A DNA stretch of 64,000 bases from Winogradskyella alexanderae (GCF_020166335.1 NZ_JAIUJR010000003.1:186001-250000); one strand, 5' to 3'. Counted from the first letter of the stretch, positions 52,463 through 62,644 are shown. Translations and numbers: made by a program. Notes: a model not told the origin generated them from the letters alone.

Positions 52463-52879
52463 TTAAAATCTTATGTACAATTCCAAATCTTCATTTTCTA
52501 CTTTAAATTTAGCATCATCATATTGTGGTGGTCCAAAAGACATAACGTTATTTGATGTTCCAAATCCTTCTAGAGGCATACCGTTTTCTCTATAATCCAT
52601 TCGACCATTTTCGTTTACATCGTGTAATCCTATAATGGCATATTCGCCAGGTTGCACGTTTTTAAATGTTACAACAACTTTACCTGCTTCAATAGTACTT
52701 TCGGTATTCATAACACCTTCACCGCGCATAAATGTTTCTTTGGTGTGTAAAGCAAAGGCAGCGATACCCTTATCACTTGTTAAATTATCTACTGTAATAG
52801 TAATTGTTATGCCTTCAACTTGTGAGTAGCTAAATAGTGTTGTTAATCCTAAAACGAATGTTAAAAATAACTTTTTCAT
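52463..52879 (-). CDS. DUF2141 family secreted protein
   Basis: The ~138-residue protein (ATG at 52879) has a signal peptide (KKLFLTFVLGLTTLFSYSQ) and the DUF2141 pattern: ITITVDNLTSDKGIAAFALH, FKNVQPGEYAIIGLHDVNENGRMDYRENGMPLEGFGTSN. The D-x-N-x-N-G-x-x-D segment resembles a calcium-binding loop. Function is unknown. The longer upstream start would precede the signal peptide. Confidence 0.82.
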   Translation of the reverse strand: MKKLFLTFVLGLTTLFSYSQVEGITITITVDNLTSDKGIAAFALHTKETFMRGEGVMNTESTIEAGKVVVTFKNVQPGEYAIIGLHDVNENGRMDYRENGMPLEGFGTSNNVMSFGPPQYDDAKFKVENEDLELYIRF

Positions 52880-52992
52880 GATATAATATTTAATGGTTAA
52901 TGATTGATGATTCAAAATTCCATCAATTAAGGTATTATTTGTAATTATAATTACCGAATTGTTGAAAAGTGAAGACGAATCGTAGAAAACTA

Positions 52993-54324
52993 TTACAACA
53001 AGCCTCTGGCTTTAATTTCTAGATACTTGTTAATGGTATTAATTGTAAGATTCTCAGGAGGTGTTAGAATGGTCTGTATACCATGTTTTTGCAATTCTTT
53101 GACCATAAGACGTTTTTCAAAAGCAAACTTTTCTGCAATTGTCTTGTGATAAATAGACTGTAAATCTTCTGCATTTAATTTTAGGATATTATCTAGCTCT
53201 GTATTTTCAAATAAAATTACCACTAGCAGGTGCTTTTTCGAAATAGCCTGCAGGTAAGGCATTTGCCGTTTTAATGCACTTATATGTTCAAAATTGGTAT
53301 AGAGAAGAATTAAACTGCGGTGTGTTACCTTTCGTTTTAATTGGGCATACAATAAGCTAAAATCACTATCGCTAAATTTGGTGTCAATGTTATATAATGC
53401 TTCAAGTATTTTATTGAGATAGCTAATTTTATGTATGGCTGGTAAAAAGGCTTCAATCTTCTTTGAAAAACTAATCATGCCTACCTTATCATGTTTTTTA
53501 AGGGCTACATTGCTAAAGGCCAAGGTTGAATTAATAGCGTAATCAAGTAATTTTAATCCATTAAACGGCATCTTCATAACCCTTCCTGTATCGATGATTG
53601 AATAAATTGGCTGGGATTTTTCATCCTGATATTGGTTTACCATTAGTTCCCCATGCTTTGCTGTGGCTTTCCAATTGACAGTTCTAAAATCGTCACCTAA
53701 AACATACTCTTTGATTTGCTCAAATTCTGAAGTATGACCGATACGTCTAATTTTTTTGAGACCAATTTGTGTAAGGGAGTTGCTAATTGCCAAAAAGTCA
53801 TATTTCTGCATTTGCATAATAGATGGGTAAACCATAACTAATTGCTCATTTTGAAATCTATATCTACGCTTAATTACTTTGAGCAAAGAGGATGTAAAAA
53901 TATTAAGATGGCCAAAATAGTATTCACCACGATCTACAGGCCTTACTTGATACTCAAAATTATAGATTTCATTTGGTTTTAAATTTACTTGAAGTAAAAA
54001 GTCGCGTTTTTGAAATTGTAAAGGTAGCTCATCAATAACTTCTATAAATACTTTAAAACCATACAAATTATTAATAGTAATAGGAACGGGATTATTATCG
54101 CTATTCGAAAACTTATCGGGCAAAAGTCGTCTAGCGTCAATACCCTGTTTGTGACCATATAGGATAATCAAATCTATGAGTAATACTACTGCTATAATCG
54201 TCACAAGTATCCATGATAATGAATAAAGTGAAGGAAACCAATAAGACATTAAAAAACAGACAGCAATGATAGCTATATAAATATAGAATTGTTTATGAAT
54301 GTATAATGACCTCAGGAATTTCAT
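52993..54324 (-). CDS. DUF58 domain-containing membrane protein
   Basis: The 443-residue protein has two N-terminal transmembrane helices (residues ~13-60), a central region, and the DUF58 signature EYVLGDDFRTVNWKATAK near residue 205, followed by a von Willebrand A-like part (IYSIIDTGRVMKM). These proteins work with MoxR ATPases as co-chaperones in envelope assembly. It directly follows the MoxR gene (5 bp). Confidence 0.9.
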   Translation of the reverse strand: MKFLRSLYIHKQFYIYIAIIAVCFLMSYWFPSLYSLSWILVTIIAVVLLIDLIILYGHKQGIDARRLLPDKFSNSDNNPVPITINNLYGFKVFIEVIDELPLQFQKRDFLLQVNLKPNEIYNFEYQVRPVDRGEYYFGHLNIFTSSLLKVIKRRYRFQNEQLVMVYPSIMQMQKYDFLAISNSLTQIGLKKIRRIGHTSEFEQIKEYVLGDDFRTVNWKATAKHGELMVNQYQDEKSQPIYSIIDTGRVMKMPFNGLKLLDYAINSTLAFSNVALKKHDKVGMISFSKKIEAFLPAIHKISYLNKILEALYNIDTKFSDSDFSLLYAQLKRKVTHRSLILLYTNFEHISALKRQMPYLQAISKKHLLVVILFENTELDNILKLNAEDLQSIYHKTIAEKFAFEKRLMVKELQKHGIQTILTPPENLTINTINKYLEIKARGLL

Positions 54325-54329
54325 GTTTA

Positions 54330-55325
54330 TTATCTAGGAACTTCTACAGACTGAACAATCATTTCAATGACATTTTCTGCAATCATACCCTCCATTTCCC
54401 GTTCTGGAGTAAGTATAACTCTGTGATTTAATACAGGATTAAGTGCTTTTTTCACATCTTCAGGAATAACAAAATCTCTTCCATTTATCGCAGCAAAGGC
54501 CTTTGAGGTATTCAATATTGCAATTGAAGCTCGTGGTGAACCGCCTAAATAGAGATGCGGATGATTGCGCGTTTTTGAAACAATCTCTGCTATGTATTTT
54601 ATAATTTTTTCTTCAACAACTATAGATTGGGTTTTAGCCTTATAATCAGCTAGCGATTTTGTGTCTAAAACAGGATTAATCAACATTTGAGGTGCCTGAC
54701 CTTTCCGTTCATGATGGGTTGAAATTATTTTGATTTCATCTTCTAATGATGGATAATCTACTTTGATTTTAAAAATGAATCGATCTAATTGCGCCTCAGG
54801 TAGTGCGTAGGTCCCTTCTTGTTCAATAGGGTTTTGAGTTGCCAAAACCATAAAGGGATTTTCAAATTTATAGGTTATCCCATCAATACTTGCCTGTCGT
54901 TCTTCCATGGTTTCAAATAAGGCGGCCTGTGTTTTTGCTGGAGCCCTATTAATTTCATCAATCAATACAATATTTGAAAAAATTGGACCTTTTTTAAATT
55001 CGAAATCCGATGTTCTCATATTTAAAACCGAGGTGCCTAATACATCACTTGGCATCAAGTCTGGTGTAAATTGTATGCGGCTAAAATCTGTTTTTAAAAC
55101 TTTGGCAAATAGTTTTGCTGTTACGGTTTTAGCTATTCCTGGAACCCCTTCTATAAGAACATGGCCGTCTGCGAGAAGCGCAACTATAAGTAGCTCTACA
55201 AAACTGTCTTGTCCAATAATTACTTTGCGCAGTTCGGCCTTAATTTGGTCTACGGCTTCGCGTAAATCGTCAAGGGGAATTCTATTGTCAAAATTTAAGT
55301 CGCTTTTTACTTCTTCGTTTTCCAT
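54330..55325 (-). CDS. MoxR family AAA+ ATPase
   Basis: The 331-residue protein has Walker A GVPGIAKTV, Walker B VLIDEINRAPAKTQAALFETMEERQ, and the MoxR-type ATQNPIEQEGTYALPEAQLDRF sensor region. MoxR ATPases help metal insertion or folding of partner proteins, often with DUF58/VWA proteins. It overlaps the DUF4350 gene by 19 bp and starts the downstream DUF58 pair. Confidence 0.95.
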   Translation of the reverse strand: MENEEVKSDLNFDNRIPLDDLREAVDQIKAELRKVIIGQDSFVELLIVALLADGHVLIEGVPGIAKTVTAKLFAKVLKTDFSRIQFTPDLMPSDVLGTSVLNMRTSDFEFKKGPIFSNIVLIDEINRAPAKTQAALFETMEERQASIDGITYKFENPFMVLATQNPIEQEGTYALPEAQLDRFIFKIKVDYPSLEDEIKIISTHHERKGQAPQMLINPVLDTKSLADYKAKTQSIVVEEKIIKYIAEIVSKTRNHPHLYLGGSPRASIAILNTSKAFAAINGRDFVIPEDVKKALNPVLNHRVILTPEREMEGMIAENVIEMIVQSVEVPR

Positions 55326-56530
55326 TGGTTATGGGATTTAAAATTTTCTATTAAGGTATTTAAACGCTCTAATTCAATAGTATTAATCTGTGATTTTTTA
55401 TTCAAGTTATTCATATAATTAAAAAGTGCCCGTGTGTCCTCAATACTGTTATTGCTCCTTGAAGCAAGGTTTTTTATGAATGCTTCATTTAATTCTGACG
55501 TATTTAGATAATGGCTATTTCTAATATATTCCAGAAAATGTTGAATCTTATGATGAGCAATATCTTTGTGTTTACCGTTTTCGTAATACATATTAGAAAT
55601 GGTCCTTGTAAACGCTACGGTTTGATTTGTGAGTTGTTTTGCCACAGGTATTGCACGTTGTTTGCGCTTGCCTTCAAATAGTATATAAATTAAAACACCA
55701 ACGAGTACGGTGTAATATGCCCATTTAAGGGATTTTGTATTTAAAAATAAATACATGGGCGAGGTGTAGAACTTTTTACCATCTTTATAATATCTATCCA
55801 GGAAAATAGGCTCAGTCATATTTAAGTAAGACAATAAACCAGCTGTGTAGTTTTGGTTTGGAGAATTTAATATGAAATAATTTGTAAATGCTTGAGGAAA
55901 AGTACTTAGAATGATTTGCCCCTCGCCAAAGGGTTGCTTGATTATATTTATTAGCGAATCTTGAACGGTTTTATTTTCACCATGAAATTTGTCTATAAAC
56001 CCTAACACTTGAGTTTGAGATGTATCAATTTTATTGAAATGAAAGAAGGTGTTTGGTCTATCAAATTTGTAAGCTACCGAATTATTTAGATATGGGTTTA
56101 CCAATTGCACTTGGTATTCGTTATTAAAATTATCAACCGTGTTAACTGATTTAGTTCTAAGATGCAGTGTGTCCAGCAGGGCTTTCTCAAAGTCTGTAGC
56201 TGCAACCAATAACGTATTGCCTTTATCAACCCAATTTAAAATGCGTTCTAATTCGTCTTCACCAAAGTTTATACCTCCATTATAAAACAGATATGATCCA
56301 TTTACTGAATCGTTCTTGAGAAATTCAAATGGTGGCCGCTCCACAAGGTTGAGGCTATCGGCCAAACGTTGTAACTGGTCTTTAAAAACAATTGACCCAA
56401 AAGGAATTTTATGATGTATGGCATAAGACGGAAACCAATTTAGTTCCTTGGGCTTGGTCATCTCCAAAACCACTATTGATAAAATGGTTATAAGTACTAG
56501 TGCAATATATATTTTACCCTTTATACTCAA
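55307..56530 (-). CDS. DUF4350 domain-containing membrane protein
   Basis: The 407-residue protein has an N-terminal transmembrane helix, the DUF4350 periplasmic region (residues ~40-240; ELERILNWVDKGNTLLVAATDF), and a C-terminal transmembrane helix (YYTVLVGVLIYILFEG) before a cytoplasmic tail. This gene is the usual third member of the MoxR block. Its function is unknown. It overlaps the DUF4129 gene by 4 bp. Confidence 0.85.
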   Translation of the reverse strand: MSIKGKIYIALVLITILSIVVLEMTKPKELNWFPSYAIHHKIPFGSIVFKDQLQRLADSLNLVERPPFEFLKNDSVNGSYLFYNGGINFGEDELERILNWVDKGNTLLVAATDFEKALLDTLHLRTKSVNTVDNFNNEYQVQLVNPYLNNSVAYKFDRPNTFFHFNKIDTSQTQVLGFIDKFHGENKTVQDSLINIIKQPFGEGQIILSTFPQAFTNYFILNSPNQNYTAGLLSYLNMTEPIFLDRYYKDGKKFYTSPMYLFLNTKSLKWAYYTVLVGVLIYILFEGKRKQRAIPVAKQLTNQTVAFTRTISNMYYENGKHKDIAHHKIQHFLEYIRNSHYLNTSELNEAFIKNLASRSNNSIEDTRALFNYMNNLNKKSQINTIELERLNTLIENFKSHNQWKTKK

Positions 56531-57264
56531 TGTTTTATTAATGTTTTATTCAGGTTTTCAAAGGGCTGTTTTAAGGCTTCAAATTTTAAAGCGTTTACAC
56601 CAAATTCGCCATACCAAACGTAGTCGTATATGCGTGTAATGTTTTTGAAACTGTCCTTTATTTCATTCTTCTTAATTTCTTTTATGTAATCTTCATTTGT
56701 TTTTTGAGGCGCCCAATTTATTGTTCCGTTATCTGTAAGGTATTTAAGTGTTAGTAAATAATAATAGCGTATGGCTAGTCTGTAATTTTTTTGCTGAATT
56801 GCTTCACTAATCAATGCTGGGATATCTTCGTTTTTGATTATCTGTTCTTCTTCAGTAATTGTAATATTACCTTGTTCTTTTGTATGCAGCAGCAATCTAT
56901 TTGAATTTACTTTTAAGAAGAACCGTATTAATAAATACATTAAAAAGCCAAGCAGGATATAAGGCAATATTCGAAAAATAAAATAGAGGAAACCAGATGC
57001 TGTACCAACACCAAATATAGATTCCCAGAACTTTCTTAGCAGATTTCTAAACCAGCGGTAAGCGCGATCCAAAAAGGTTTCTTCAGCTTCAAATTCTACA
57101 TAATTGAAGTCTTTATCAGCTTTATAAGTTTCAAGATTTTCCTCTGTGATTTGCTGTCTTTCAATCTGGCTGTCGTCAAATATCACAGTCTGTTGGTCAT
57201 TTTGTGCATGGATTACAGGCACAAAAAGCATTAAGAAGCTCAGAAAAATCTTAAGCACCTGCAT
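56527..57264 (-). CDS. DUF4129 domain-containing membrane protein
   Basis: The 245-residue protein has a signal/anchor, a transmembrane helix at about residues 85-115 (FLYFIFRILPYILLGFLMYLLI), and a C-terminal DUF4129 helical domain with YRLAIRYYYLLTLKYL and the W-x-x-x-K-T-N-x-D-Y-I segment. It belongs to the MoxR-DUF58-DUF4350-DUF4129 block. No biochemical function is known. Confidence 0.85.
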   Translation of the reverse strand: MQVLKIFLSFLMLFVPVIHAQNDQQTVIFDDSQIERQQITEENLETYKADKDFNYVEFEAEETFLDRAYRWFRNLLRKFWESIFGVGTASGFLYFIFRILPYILLGFLMYLLIRFFLKVNSNRLLLHTKEQGNITITEEEQIIKNEDIPALISEAIQQKNYRLAIRYYYLLTLKYLTDNGTINWAPQKTNEDYIKEIKKNEIKDSFKNITRIYDYVWYGEFGVNALKFEALKQPFENLNKTLIKH

Positions 57265-58152
57265 CTATTCTTCTATTTTGCCGATTTCATTAATGCGTTC
57301 GTAGGTACCGGTAAAACTGGTTTTTTCATGTAAGTGGAAATAAATAGCAGCGCCACCAATCACTAAGATAACATTTAACAATACTTGAACAAAAGCTTGC
57401 AGAACACTCAGAACAATTAATATTGGGTCCCTTGAAAATTCATTTATGTTAGCTGGGTCGATCTCACCAGAAAAAATTCCAGTACTAATCATTGCGTAAA
57501 TAGAACTTGGTAATGCAAATACTACTATAATTATGTAATAAATAATAAAAAGGACTATGTAAGAACCCCAAGCTGTCCAGAAATCTGCATTAACCAAATA
57601 AAAACTCTTACTGTAAGCATCTGTAACTGAATTTTCAGTTTCAAAAACATAAAGACTAAAAACTACTGCCATAGGAACCATTGCATAGAACACCGGTAAC
57701 ACGCATAGCATGGTTGCAAAAAAGAGTGTAATTACCTTTAAAACACCTAGTCCAAAAAAAGCACCAATTGCCTTATAGGTGTTGCCTTTTATTTCTTCAT
57801 AGTCTACTACACCCTTATTATCAATATAGGATTTAATATAGTATAGAACGGTCCCGCCTATAAGAATGTATGTTGCAATTGCAGAAATGGCATATACGAA
57901 AAAGGCCAAAATGGAAATGGCCAAACTGCCAGAATTAACTTCTGGATTTCCAACGGAGGTTATATTAAAAATATCGCCTGCAACATAGTTATATACAGCA
58001 AGTGACAAAAGATATACCAATATAGCCGGTCCTGCTATAGTTATTACCATCTTCATTAATGGCTTAAATTCATTTCGTATAAATCCAAATGTATCAGTAA
58101 GGATACCACTGAAATCGCTTTGTTTTCTAAATTCGATAAATTTTCTGTTCAT
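57265..58152 (-). CDS. uncharacterised multi-pass membrane protein of the MoxR block
   Basis: The protein has about six transmembrane segments (for example MVITIAGPAILVYLLSLAVY and ILIGGTVLYYIKSYI) with a FGFIRNEFKPLMKM entry segment typical of the unnamed membrane protein found in this block. I chose the ATG at 58152 (MNRKFIEFRKQSDF) as the likeliest start; an in-frame ATG at 58179 would add nine residues. It abuts the DUF4129 gene. Function unknown. Confidence 0.65.
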   Translation of the reverse strand: MNRKFIEFRKQSDFSGILTDTFGFIRNEFKPLMKMVITIAGPAILVYLLSLAVYNYVAGDIFNITSVGNPEVNSGSLAISILAFFVYAISAIATYILIGGTVLYYIKSYIDNKGVVDYEEIKGNTYKAIGAFFGLGVLKVITLFFATMLCVLPVFYAMVPMAVVFSLYVFETENSVTDAYSKSFYLVNADFWTAWGSYIVLFIIYYIIIVVFALPSSIYAMISTGIFSGEIDPANINEFSRDPILIVLSVLQAFVQVLLNVILVIGGAAIYFHLHEKTSFTGTYERINEIGKIEE

Positions 58153-58194
58153 ATTGGTCGGATTTGAGTTTTTTAACATAGACAAAATAAACTG

Positions 58195-59163
58195 CTATGC
58201 GTTTTCGCTCTTTAATTTGTTATGGAGTTTTATGGGATAGTAAACATAATAAAACAAAATCAGTACCAAAGAACTACTAATAATTACAATAGCTAACCAG
58301 TCTGGCATTTCTGTATGTCTTGTTACAAATCCCTCTAGGAAGCCTGCAATGATAAAAAAGGGTATCGTACTCATTAAAATTTTAAGCCCGTTTAGTACAC
58401 CACGTTTAAATGAGGCCAATCTAGGTAGTGTTCCTGTAAAGAGCATGCCGTTGCCCATAACGAGACCAGCACAACCTGCTATGATAATAACCGAGATTTC
58501 GATGGTGCCATGTATCCAAATAGTTCTTGCAGATTCCCAAAGCAAACCTTGGTCATAAAAGAAATACTGAAAACTACCGAGCATAATACCATTTTGCATC
58601 ATGATGTACAGTGTGCCAACACCAAATAAAATACCATAGCCAAAAGCAAAAAGTGCAACCTTGATATTGTTTAAGGTAATACCCAAAAACATGTTGAATT
58701 CGCCTTGTTTTTTATACACGGCCATAGGATCTCCTTTTTCTATATTGTCTAAGGTCATATTTACATAACCATCGCCTAAGAATGAACGAACAAAATCGCC
58801 TTCATTGGCAGCAGAAAATACACCAACGAGGACAAAAAATGTAAATGTCAAAAATGCGATAAGTAGTTCTCTGTGATGTTGGTAAAACATCAACGGAAAT
58901 TCTGTTTTAAAAAAAGAGAATAGTCTATTTTTGGGTTCCTTTTTTGTCTTGTAAATTAATTGATGAGCCTGTGATGCTAATTGGTTAAGATAACGCTCTG
59001 TATTACTGTTTTTATAGAACGTTTTAGCGTAACTTAAATGATCCGTAACTTCAATATAAAGGTCTGAAAGTAAATCGGGATCTATGGTAGTTTTATTTTT
59101 TAGAATGCTTTCAAATTCTATCCATTTATCCTTATTTTGCTTCACAAAAGCCGCCTCGCGCAT
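58195..59163 (-). CDS. stage II sporulation protein M-like (SpoIIM) membrane protein
   Basis: The protein from ATG 59163 (MREAAFVKQNKDKW) has about seven transmembrane helices and matches the SpoIIM/DUF95 family: an N-terminal helical region with the F-x-x-x-N-x-x-x-W-x-x-x-E motif, then NNIKVALFAFGYGILFG and HGTIEISVIIIAGCAGLVMG. In non-spore-formers the role is unknown. The longer frame starts inside the divergent RDD gene's promoter region, so the internal start is preferred. Confidence 0.85.
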   Translation of the reverse strand: MREAAFVKQNKDKWIEFESILKNKTTIDPDLLSDLYIEVTDHLSYAKTFYKNSNTERYLNQLASQAHQLIYKTKKEPKNRLFSFFKTEFPLMFYQHHRELLIAFLTFTFFVLVGVFSAANEGDFVRSFLGDGYVNMTLDNIEKGDPMAVYKKQGEFNMFLGITLNNIKVALFAFGYGILFGVGTLYIMMQNGIMLGSFQYFFYDQGLLWESARTIWIHGTIEISVIIIAGCAGLVMGNGMLFTGTLPRLASFKRGVLNGLKILMSTIPFFIIAGFLEGFVTRHTEMPDWLAIVIISSSLVLILFYYVYYPIKLHNKLKSENA

Positions 59164-59196
59164 ATACAAACCTTTAGCTTTCAAAGAAAAGAAAAT

Positions 59197-59913
59197 ATGG
59201 ATGAATTTCAAATAGAAACGGCTCAAAATGTAGGCATAAACCAAAACGTTGCCAATATAGGAGATCGTATGCTTGGATACCTTATAGATAGTGCGGTTAT
59301 ACTATTTTATGTCATCGCTTCCATATTGCTTTTGGTTGCCTTAGATTTGGATATGGGAGATGCATGGGCCGTCTATCTTTTGGTAAACCTACCTGCTTTT
59401 TTATACTATGTGCTTTTAGAAACTTTTTGGGATGGTAAAACTTTGGGAAAGAGTGCCATGCAAACGCGTGTAGTTAAGTTGGATGGGTCTAAACCAAGTT
59501 TTGCTAATTATTTTGTGAGATGGATATTGCGTATTGTAGATGTTGTGCTCACTTCAGGAGGTGCGGCTGTTCTAACAATTCTAATAAAGGGAAATGGTCA
59601 GCGTATAGGTGATATAGCTGCAGGTACAACCGTTATTAGCGAAAAACGAAAAGTAACGATTCACGATACTATTTTAAAGGAAATACCGGCAGATTATGTA
59701 CCTTCCTACAGTCAGGTTACTGTGCTAAATGACGCAGATATTCAAAAAGTTAAAAATCTTTACGAGGATGCTGTACGAAATGGAAACCATAACGTTATTT
59801 TGAATTTACACAATAGACTTGTCAAAGTTATGGCGGTAGAACCTAAGGAAAAACCTTTAGATTTTATTGCCAAAGTCCTAAAAGACTATAATTATTATAC
59901 CCAGAACATGTAA
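59197..59913 (+). CDS. RDD family membrane protein
   Basis: The 238-residue protein from ATG 59197 has the RDD pattern: IGDRMLGYLIDSAVILF (transmembrane), TLGKSAMQTRVV, ANYFVRWILRIVDVVLT and GQRIGDIAAGTTVIS. About three or four helices are present. RDD proteins are linked to ion transport, but no substrate is known. It is divergent from spoIIM (33 bp) and overlaps the TRIC gene by one base (TAATG). Confidence 0.9.
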   Translation: MDEFQIETAQNVGINQNVANIGDRMLGYLIDSAVILFYVIASILLLVALDLDMGDAWAVYLLVNLPAFLYYVLLETFWDGKTLGKSAMQTRVVKLDGSKPSFANYFVRWILRIVDVVLTSGGAAVLTILIKGNGQRIGDIAAGTTVISEKRKVTIHDTILKEIPADYVPSYSQVTVLNDADIQKVKNLYEDAVRNGNHNVILNLHNRLVKVMAVEPKEKPLDFIAKVLKDYNYYTQNM

Positions 59914-60527
59914 TGTTTTTTGAAGTAGTAGATATATTAGGAACAATAGCTTTTGCCATATCTGGTGTATTGGTAGCTATGAGTAAGCGTATGGATGCCT
60001 TTGGTGTTATTATAATTGCCTTTGTTACAGCAGTAGGAGGTGGTACCCTTAGGGATATTATGGTGGGTGTAGAGCCTGTTTCTTGGATGCAGAATATAAC
60101 CTATGTTTATGTTATTGTTGGATCAACAATTTTTGCGGTGGTTTTTAGAAATCAATTAAAGCACTTAAGGCGGTCGTTATTTTTGTTTGATACTATTGGA
60201 ATTGGCCTCTACACGGTTGTTGGAATTGAAACTGGTATTGTGGCAGGATTACATCCTTTAATTTGTATTGCTCTGGGAACCATGACTGCCTGCTTTGGAG
60301 GTGTAATTAGAGATATACTAAGTAATGAGATTCCAGTAATTTTTAGAAAGGAAATCTATGCTACGGCGTGTATTATAGGAGGTTTTACCTATTTTTTATT
60401 ACGCGAATTTTTAGAAGACAGAAATTATTTATTTGTTATTGCAGGTGTGGTGGTTATTCTGTTGCGTCTATTAGCTGTGATATTCAAAATAAGCCTTCCT
60501 AGTCTATATAAGCATGAAAGCCAATAG
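59913..60527 (+). CDS. TRIC family trimeric cation channel (UPF0126)
   Basis: The 204-residue protein has two UPF0126 repeats with GTIAFAISGVLVAMSKRMDAFG, TAVGGGTLRDIM and TACFGGVIRDILS, each giving three helices. TRIC proteins are monovalent-cation channels; earlier annotations call them glycine transporters. The conserved GGGxxRD motifs that kink the helices are intact in both repeats. Confidence 0.92.
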   Translation: MFFEVVDILGTIAFAISGVLVAMSKRMDAFGVIIIAFVTAVGGGTLRDIMVGVEPVSWMQNITYVYVIVGSTIFAVVFRNQLKHLRRSLFLFDTIGIGLYTVVGIETGIVAGLHPLICIALGTMTACFGGVIRDILSNEIPVIFRKEIYATACIIGGFTYFLLREFLEDRNYLFVIAGVVVILLRLLAVIFKISLPSLYKHESQ

Positions 60528-60532
60528 GCTTA

Positions 60533-60886
60533 TTATTCGGTTTTCTCTTCAAAATCTACTTTGACTGTACAATCCTTGTTAGTATCAAAATACATAACCT
60601 GATTTTTTAAAAGAAGAATTCTCTTTTTCTCCATTGGTTTTATCGGAATAATCTCAATAATTTCTTCTTTAATCTGTATACGAATCTCAAATCCATTCTT
60701 GCCCATATTTTCTACAATAGCATAAGAATCTTTCCCTAAGTAAGGATTAATGGCGCCGTCTTGCCCAGGACCTTTACCTGTTATACACATACTTTGGGAA
60801 GAATCTAATTCTAATATCAAAGGTTCTTGAGCTGTGGATAAAGAAACACTTAAAAGGGTAAATAGTGAAAATAAAACAGATTTCAT
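60533..60886 (-). CDS. small secreted hypothetical protein
   Basis: The 117-residue protein has a signal peptide (VLFSLFTLLSVSLSTAQ) and a short beta-rich mature part with one Cys pair region (SMCITGKGPGQDGAINPYLG). It ends 6 bp from the convergent TRIC gene. I do not recognise a domain. Confidence 0.55.
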   Translation of the reverse strand: MKSVLFSLFTLLSVSLSTAQEPLILELDSSQSMCITGKGPGQDGAINPYLGKDSYAIVENMGKNGFEIRIQIKEEIIEIIPIKPMEKKRILLLKNQVMYFDTNKDCTVKVDFEEKTE

Positions 60887-61110
60887 AATGTTAATAGTGT
60901 TACGGTTATTACTCTATATATACGTATCTAAAGCATTTGGATTTGACATTAACAATAGTTTTTGTTTTTAAATCAAGTCCTTAAAGTAGTTTTTGCGGAT
61001 TATGGAATGAGAATTAGTTTTAAAAATAATGGATACGCCAAATTTCTCATTTATGATTTATATTAGTTTTAGGTGACATCGATTTTCAGACTTAATTAAG
61101 TGAATTTCAT

Positions 61111-62217
61111 TTAATGCTTAAGGAATATGGTTTGGTTTCGCTTAGCGCTTCTTATCGCAGCATCTAGTATTTCCATGACCAGTATATTATTATCTAAGGA
61201 CGATAAATCGTATTTAGCAACTTTTGTTTTCCCTTTTATGACTGAGGCAAAATAGACAAAAGGATCATTATTAGGTGATTTTAGCTCCTCAAGTGTCATT
61301 CTTTCTTCTTTATAATCGTCATAACCCAAACCGATTCTTATTCTCATATCGTTTCTATTATCTGCATAAAGCACACCTTTTAGACCGTATACCTCCATAT
61401 CTTTGCGACCAATGGGCCAATTCCATGATGCTTGAATTACAGCAACCATTTTGTCATAGGTTAATAATATTATGGCCTCATCATCTACTTTAGGATTATT
61501 TTGGGGTTGTTGTTGCATCGTTATGGCTGTAACACTATTTGGTCGTTGGCCGTTAGTGATCCATGTCAATAAATTGGCACCATAACATCCAAAATCCATA
61601 ATTGCACCACCTCCGTTTAATATTGGATCGGTTAGCCATTCGAGGAACTCTTTATCAACGCCAATTTTTTTTGGTCCTTTATGCCCATCTCTCACTATTA
61701 CTTTTCTAAGGTTACCAATTAAAGTGTCTTGTTTAATAAGGTTATAAATTTTATGATTGGTAGGGTACCATGTTGTTTCATAATTAGTTAGTAAGTGAAT
61801 TTGGTGTTTGTTCGCTATCGTTTTCATTTTCATGGCATGTTCTAAACTTACGGCCAAGGGTTTTTCTACCATGACGTGTATGCCTTTAGGAGCACAAGTC
61901 TCAACAATATTTAAATGGTCATAAATAGTACCAAAAGCGGTTACAGCCTCGGGAGATTTAATTTTAATAAGTTCATCTAAACTTTCGTAAACCATGTCCA
62001 TTGAAAACTGGTATTGATCTGCATAACGTTGCGCCAATTCTTTATTTGGCTCAACAATCCCAACGATTTCAAAATCCTCGAATTGATTACTGTTAAAAAC
62101 CCAGTGAACGTGTGTATGTGTTAAGCCAATCACACCAATTTTTACAGGATCTGTCTGCGCAAAAACAGAACAAGAGACAATCACTAATAAACTAAGTGTG
62201 AATACAATTTTTTTCAT
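61111..62217 (-). CDS. Gfo/Idh/MocA family oxidoreductase, exported
   Basis: The 368-residue protein has an N-terminal signal peptide (FTLSLLVIVSCSVFAQ), then the Rossmann fold GVIGLTHTHVHWVF and the conserved EKPLAV (catalytic-site Lys) at about residue 130. HGG-like NGGGAIMDFGCYGANLLTWI is present in the C-terminal domain. Members oxidise or reduce sugars and sugar acids. A signal sequence on a nucleotide-dependent enzyme is unusual but is common in Bacteroidota; the substrate is unknown. It directly follows a lipoprotein gene (1 bp). Confidence 0.85.
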   Translation of the reverse strand: MKKIVFTLSLLVIVSCSVFAQTDPVKIGVIGLTHTHVHWVFNSNQFEDFEIVGIVEPNKELAQRYADQYQFSMDMVYESLDELIKIKSPEAVTAFGTIYDHLNIVETCAPKGIHVMVEKPLAVSLEHAMKMKTIANKHQIHLLTNYETTWYPTNHKIYNLIKQDTLIGNLRKVIVRDGHKGPKKIGVDKEFLEWLTDPILNGGGAIMDFGCYGANLLTWITNGQRPNSVTAITMQQQPQNNPKVDDEAIILLTYDKMVAVIQASWNWPIGRKDMEVYGLKGVLYADNRNDMRIRIGLGYDDYKEERMTLEELKSPNNDPFVYFASVIKGKTKVAKYDLSSLDNNILVMEILDAAIRSAKRNQTIFLKH

Positions 62218-62218
62218 A

Positions 62219-62644
62219 TTAATCTATTATTCTATCAAAAGTTTGATATATAAACCGAGTAGAAGTTGAATCCGTAACAATATCGAATTTTAAATTAGTG
62301 AACTTTGCATTAAAGCGTCCAGAACCCTTTTTTGGTTGTAAATCTTCTAATTTATTCCAATGCTTCATTTGTAGCGGTATAACTGCACACAGGCCATCTC
62401 CTTGAATGTAAAAAAACAGGTATTCTGTTCCTTCAATCTCTTTATAATCCTTAAGCCAATAATTTAATTTGTTGCGGTCTAAAGTATTTAGTACTCTGAG
62501 TAATTCGTCTTTATAAATTTTTGAATTAGGAGTATTAATATCGAATATTGGATTTGTATTTACACATTTTGGGCGGTCACAGGACTGAAGTATTATTAAG
62601 ACCAATAGATGGAAAAAAAAAGAACTACTAAATTTATTGAACAT
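62219..62644 (-). CDS. uncharacterised lipoprotein
   Basis: The 141-residue protein has a signal peptide with a lipobox (LVLIILQSC, Cys near residue 22) and a beta-rich mature region without recognisable motifs. It is followed 1 bp later by the oxidoreductase gene, with which it likely forms an operon. Function unknown. Confidence 0.6.
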   Translation of the reverse strand: MFNKFSSSFFFHLLVLIILQSCDRPKCVNTNPIFDINTPNSKIYKDELLRVLNTLDRNKLNYWLKDYKEIEGTEYLFFYIQGDGLCAVIPLQMKHWNKLEDLQPKKGSGRFNAKFTNLKFDIVTDSTSTRFIYQTFDRIID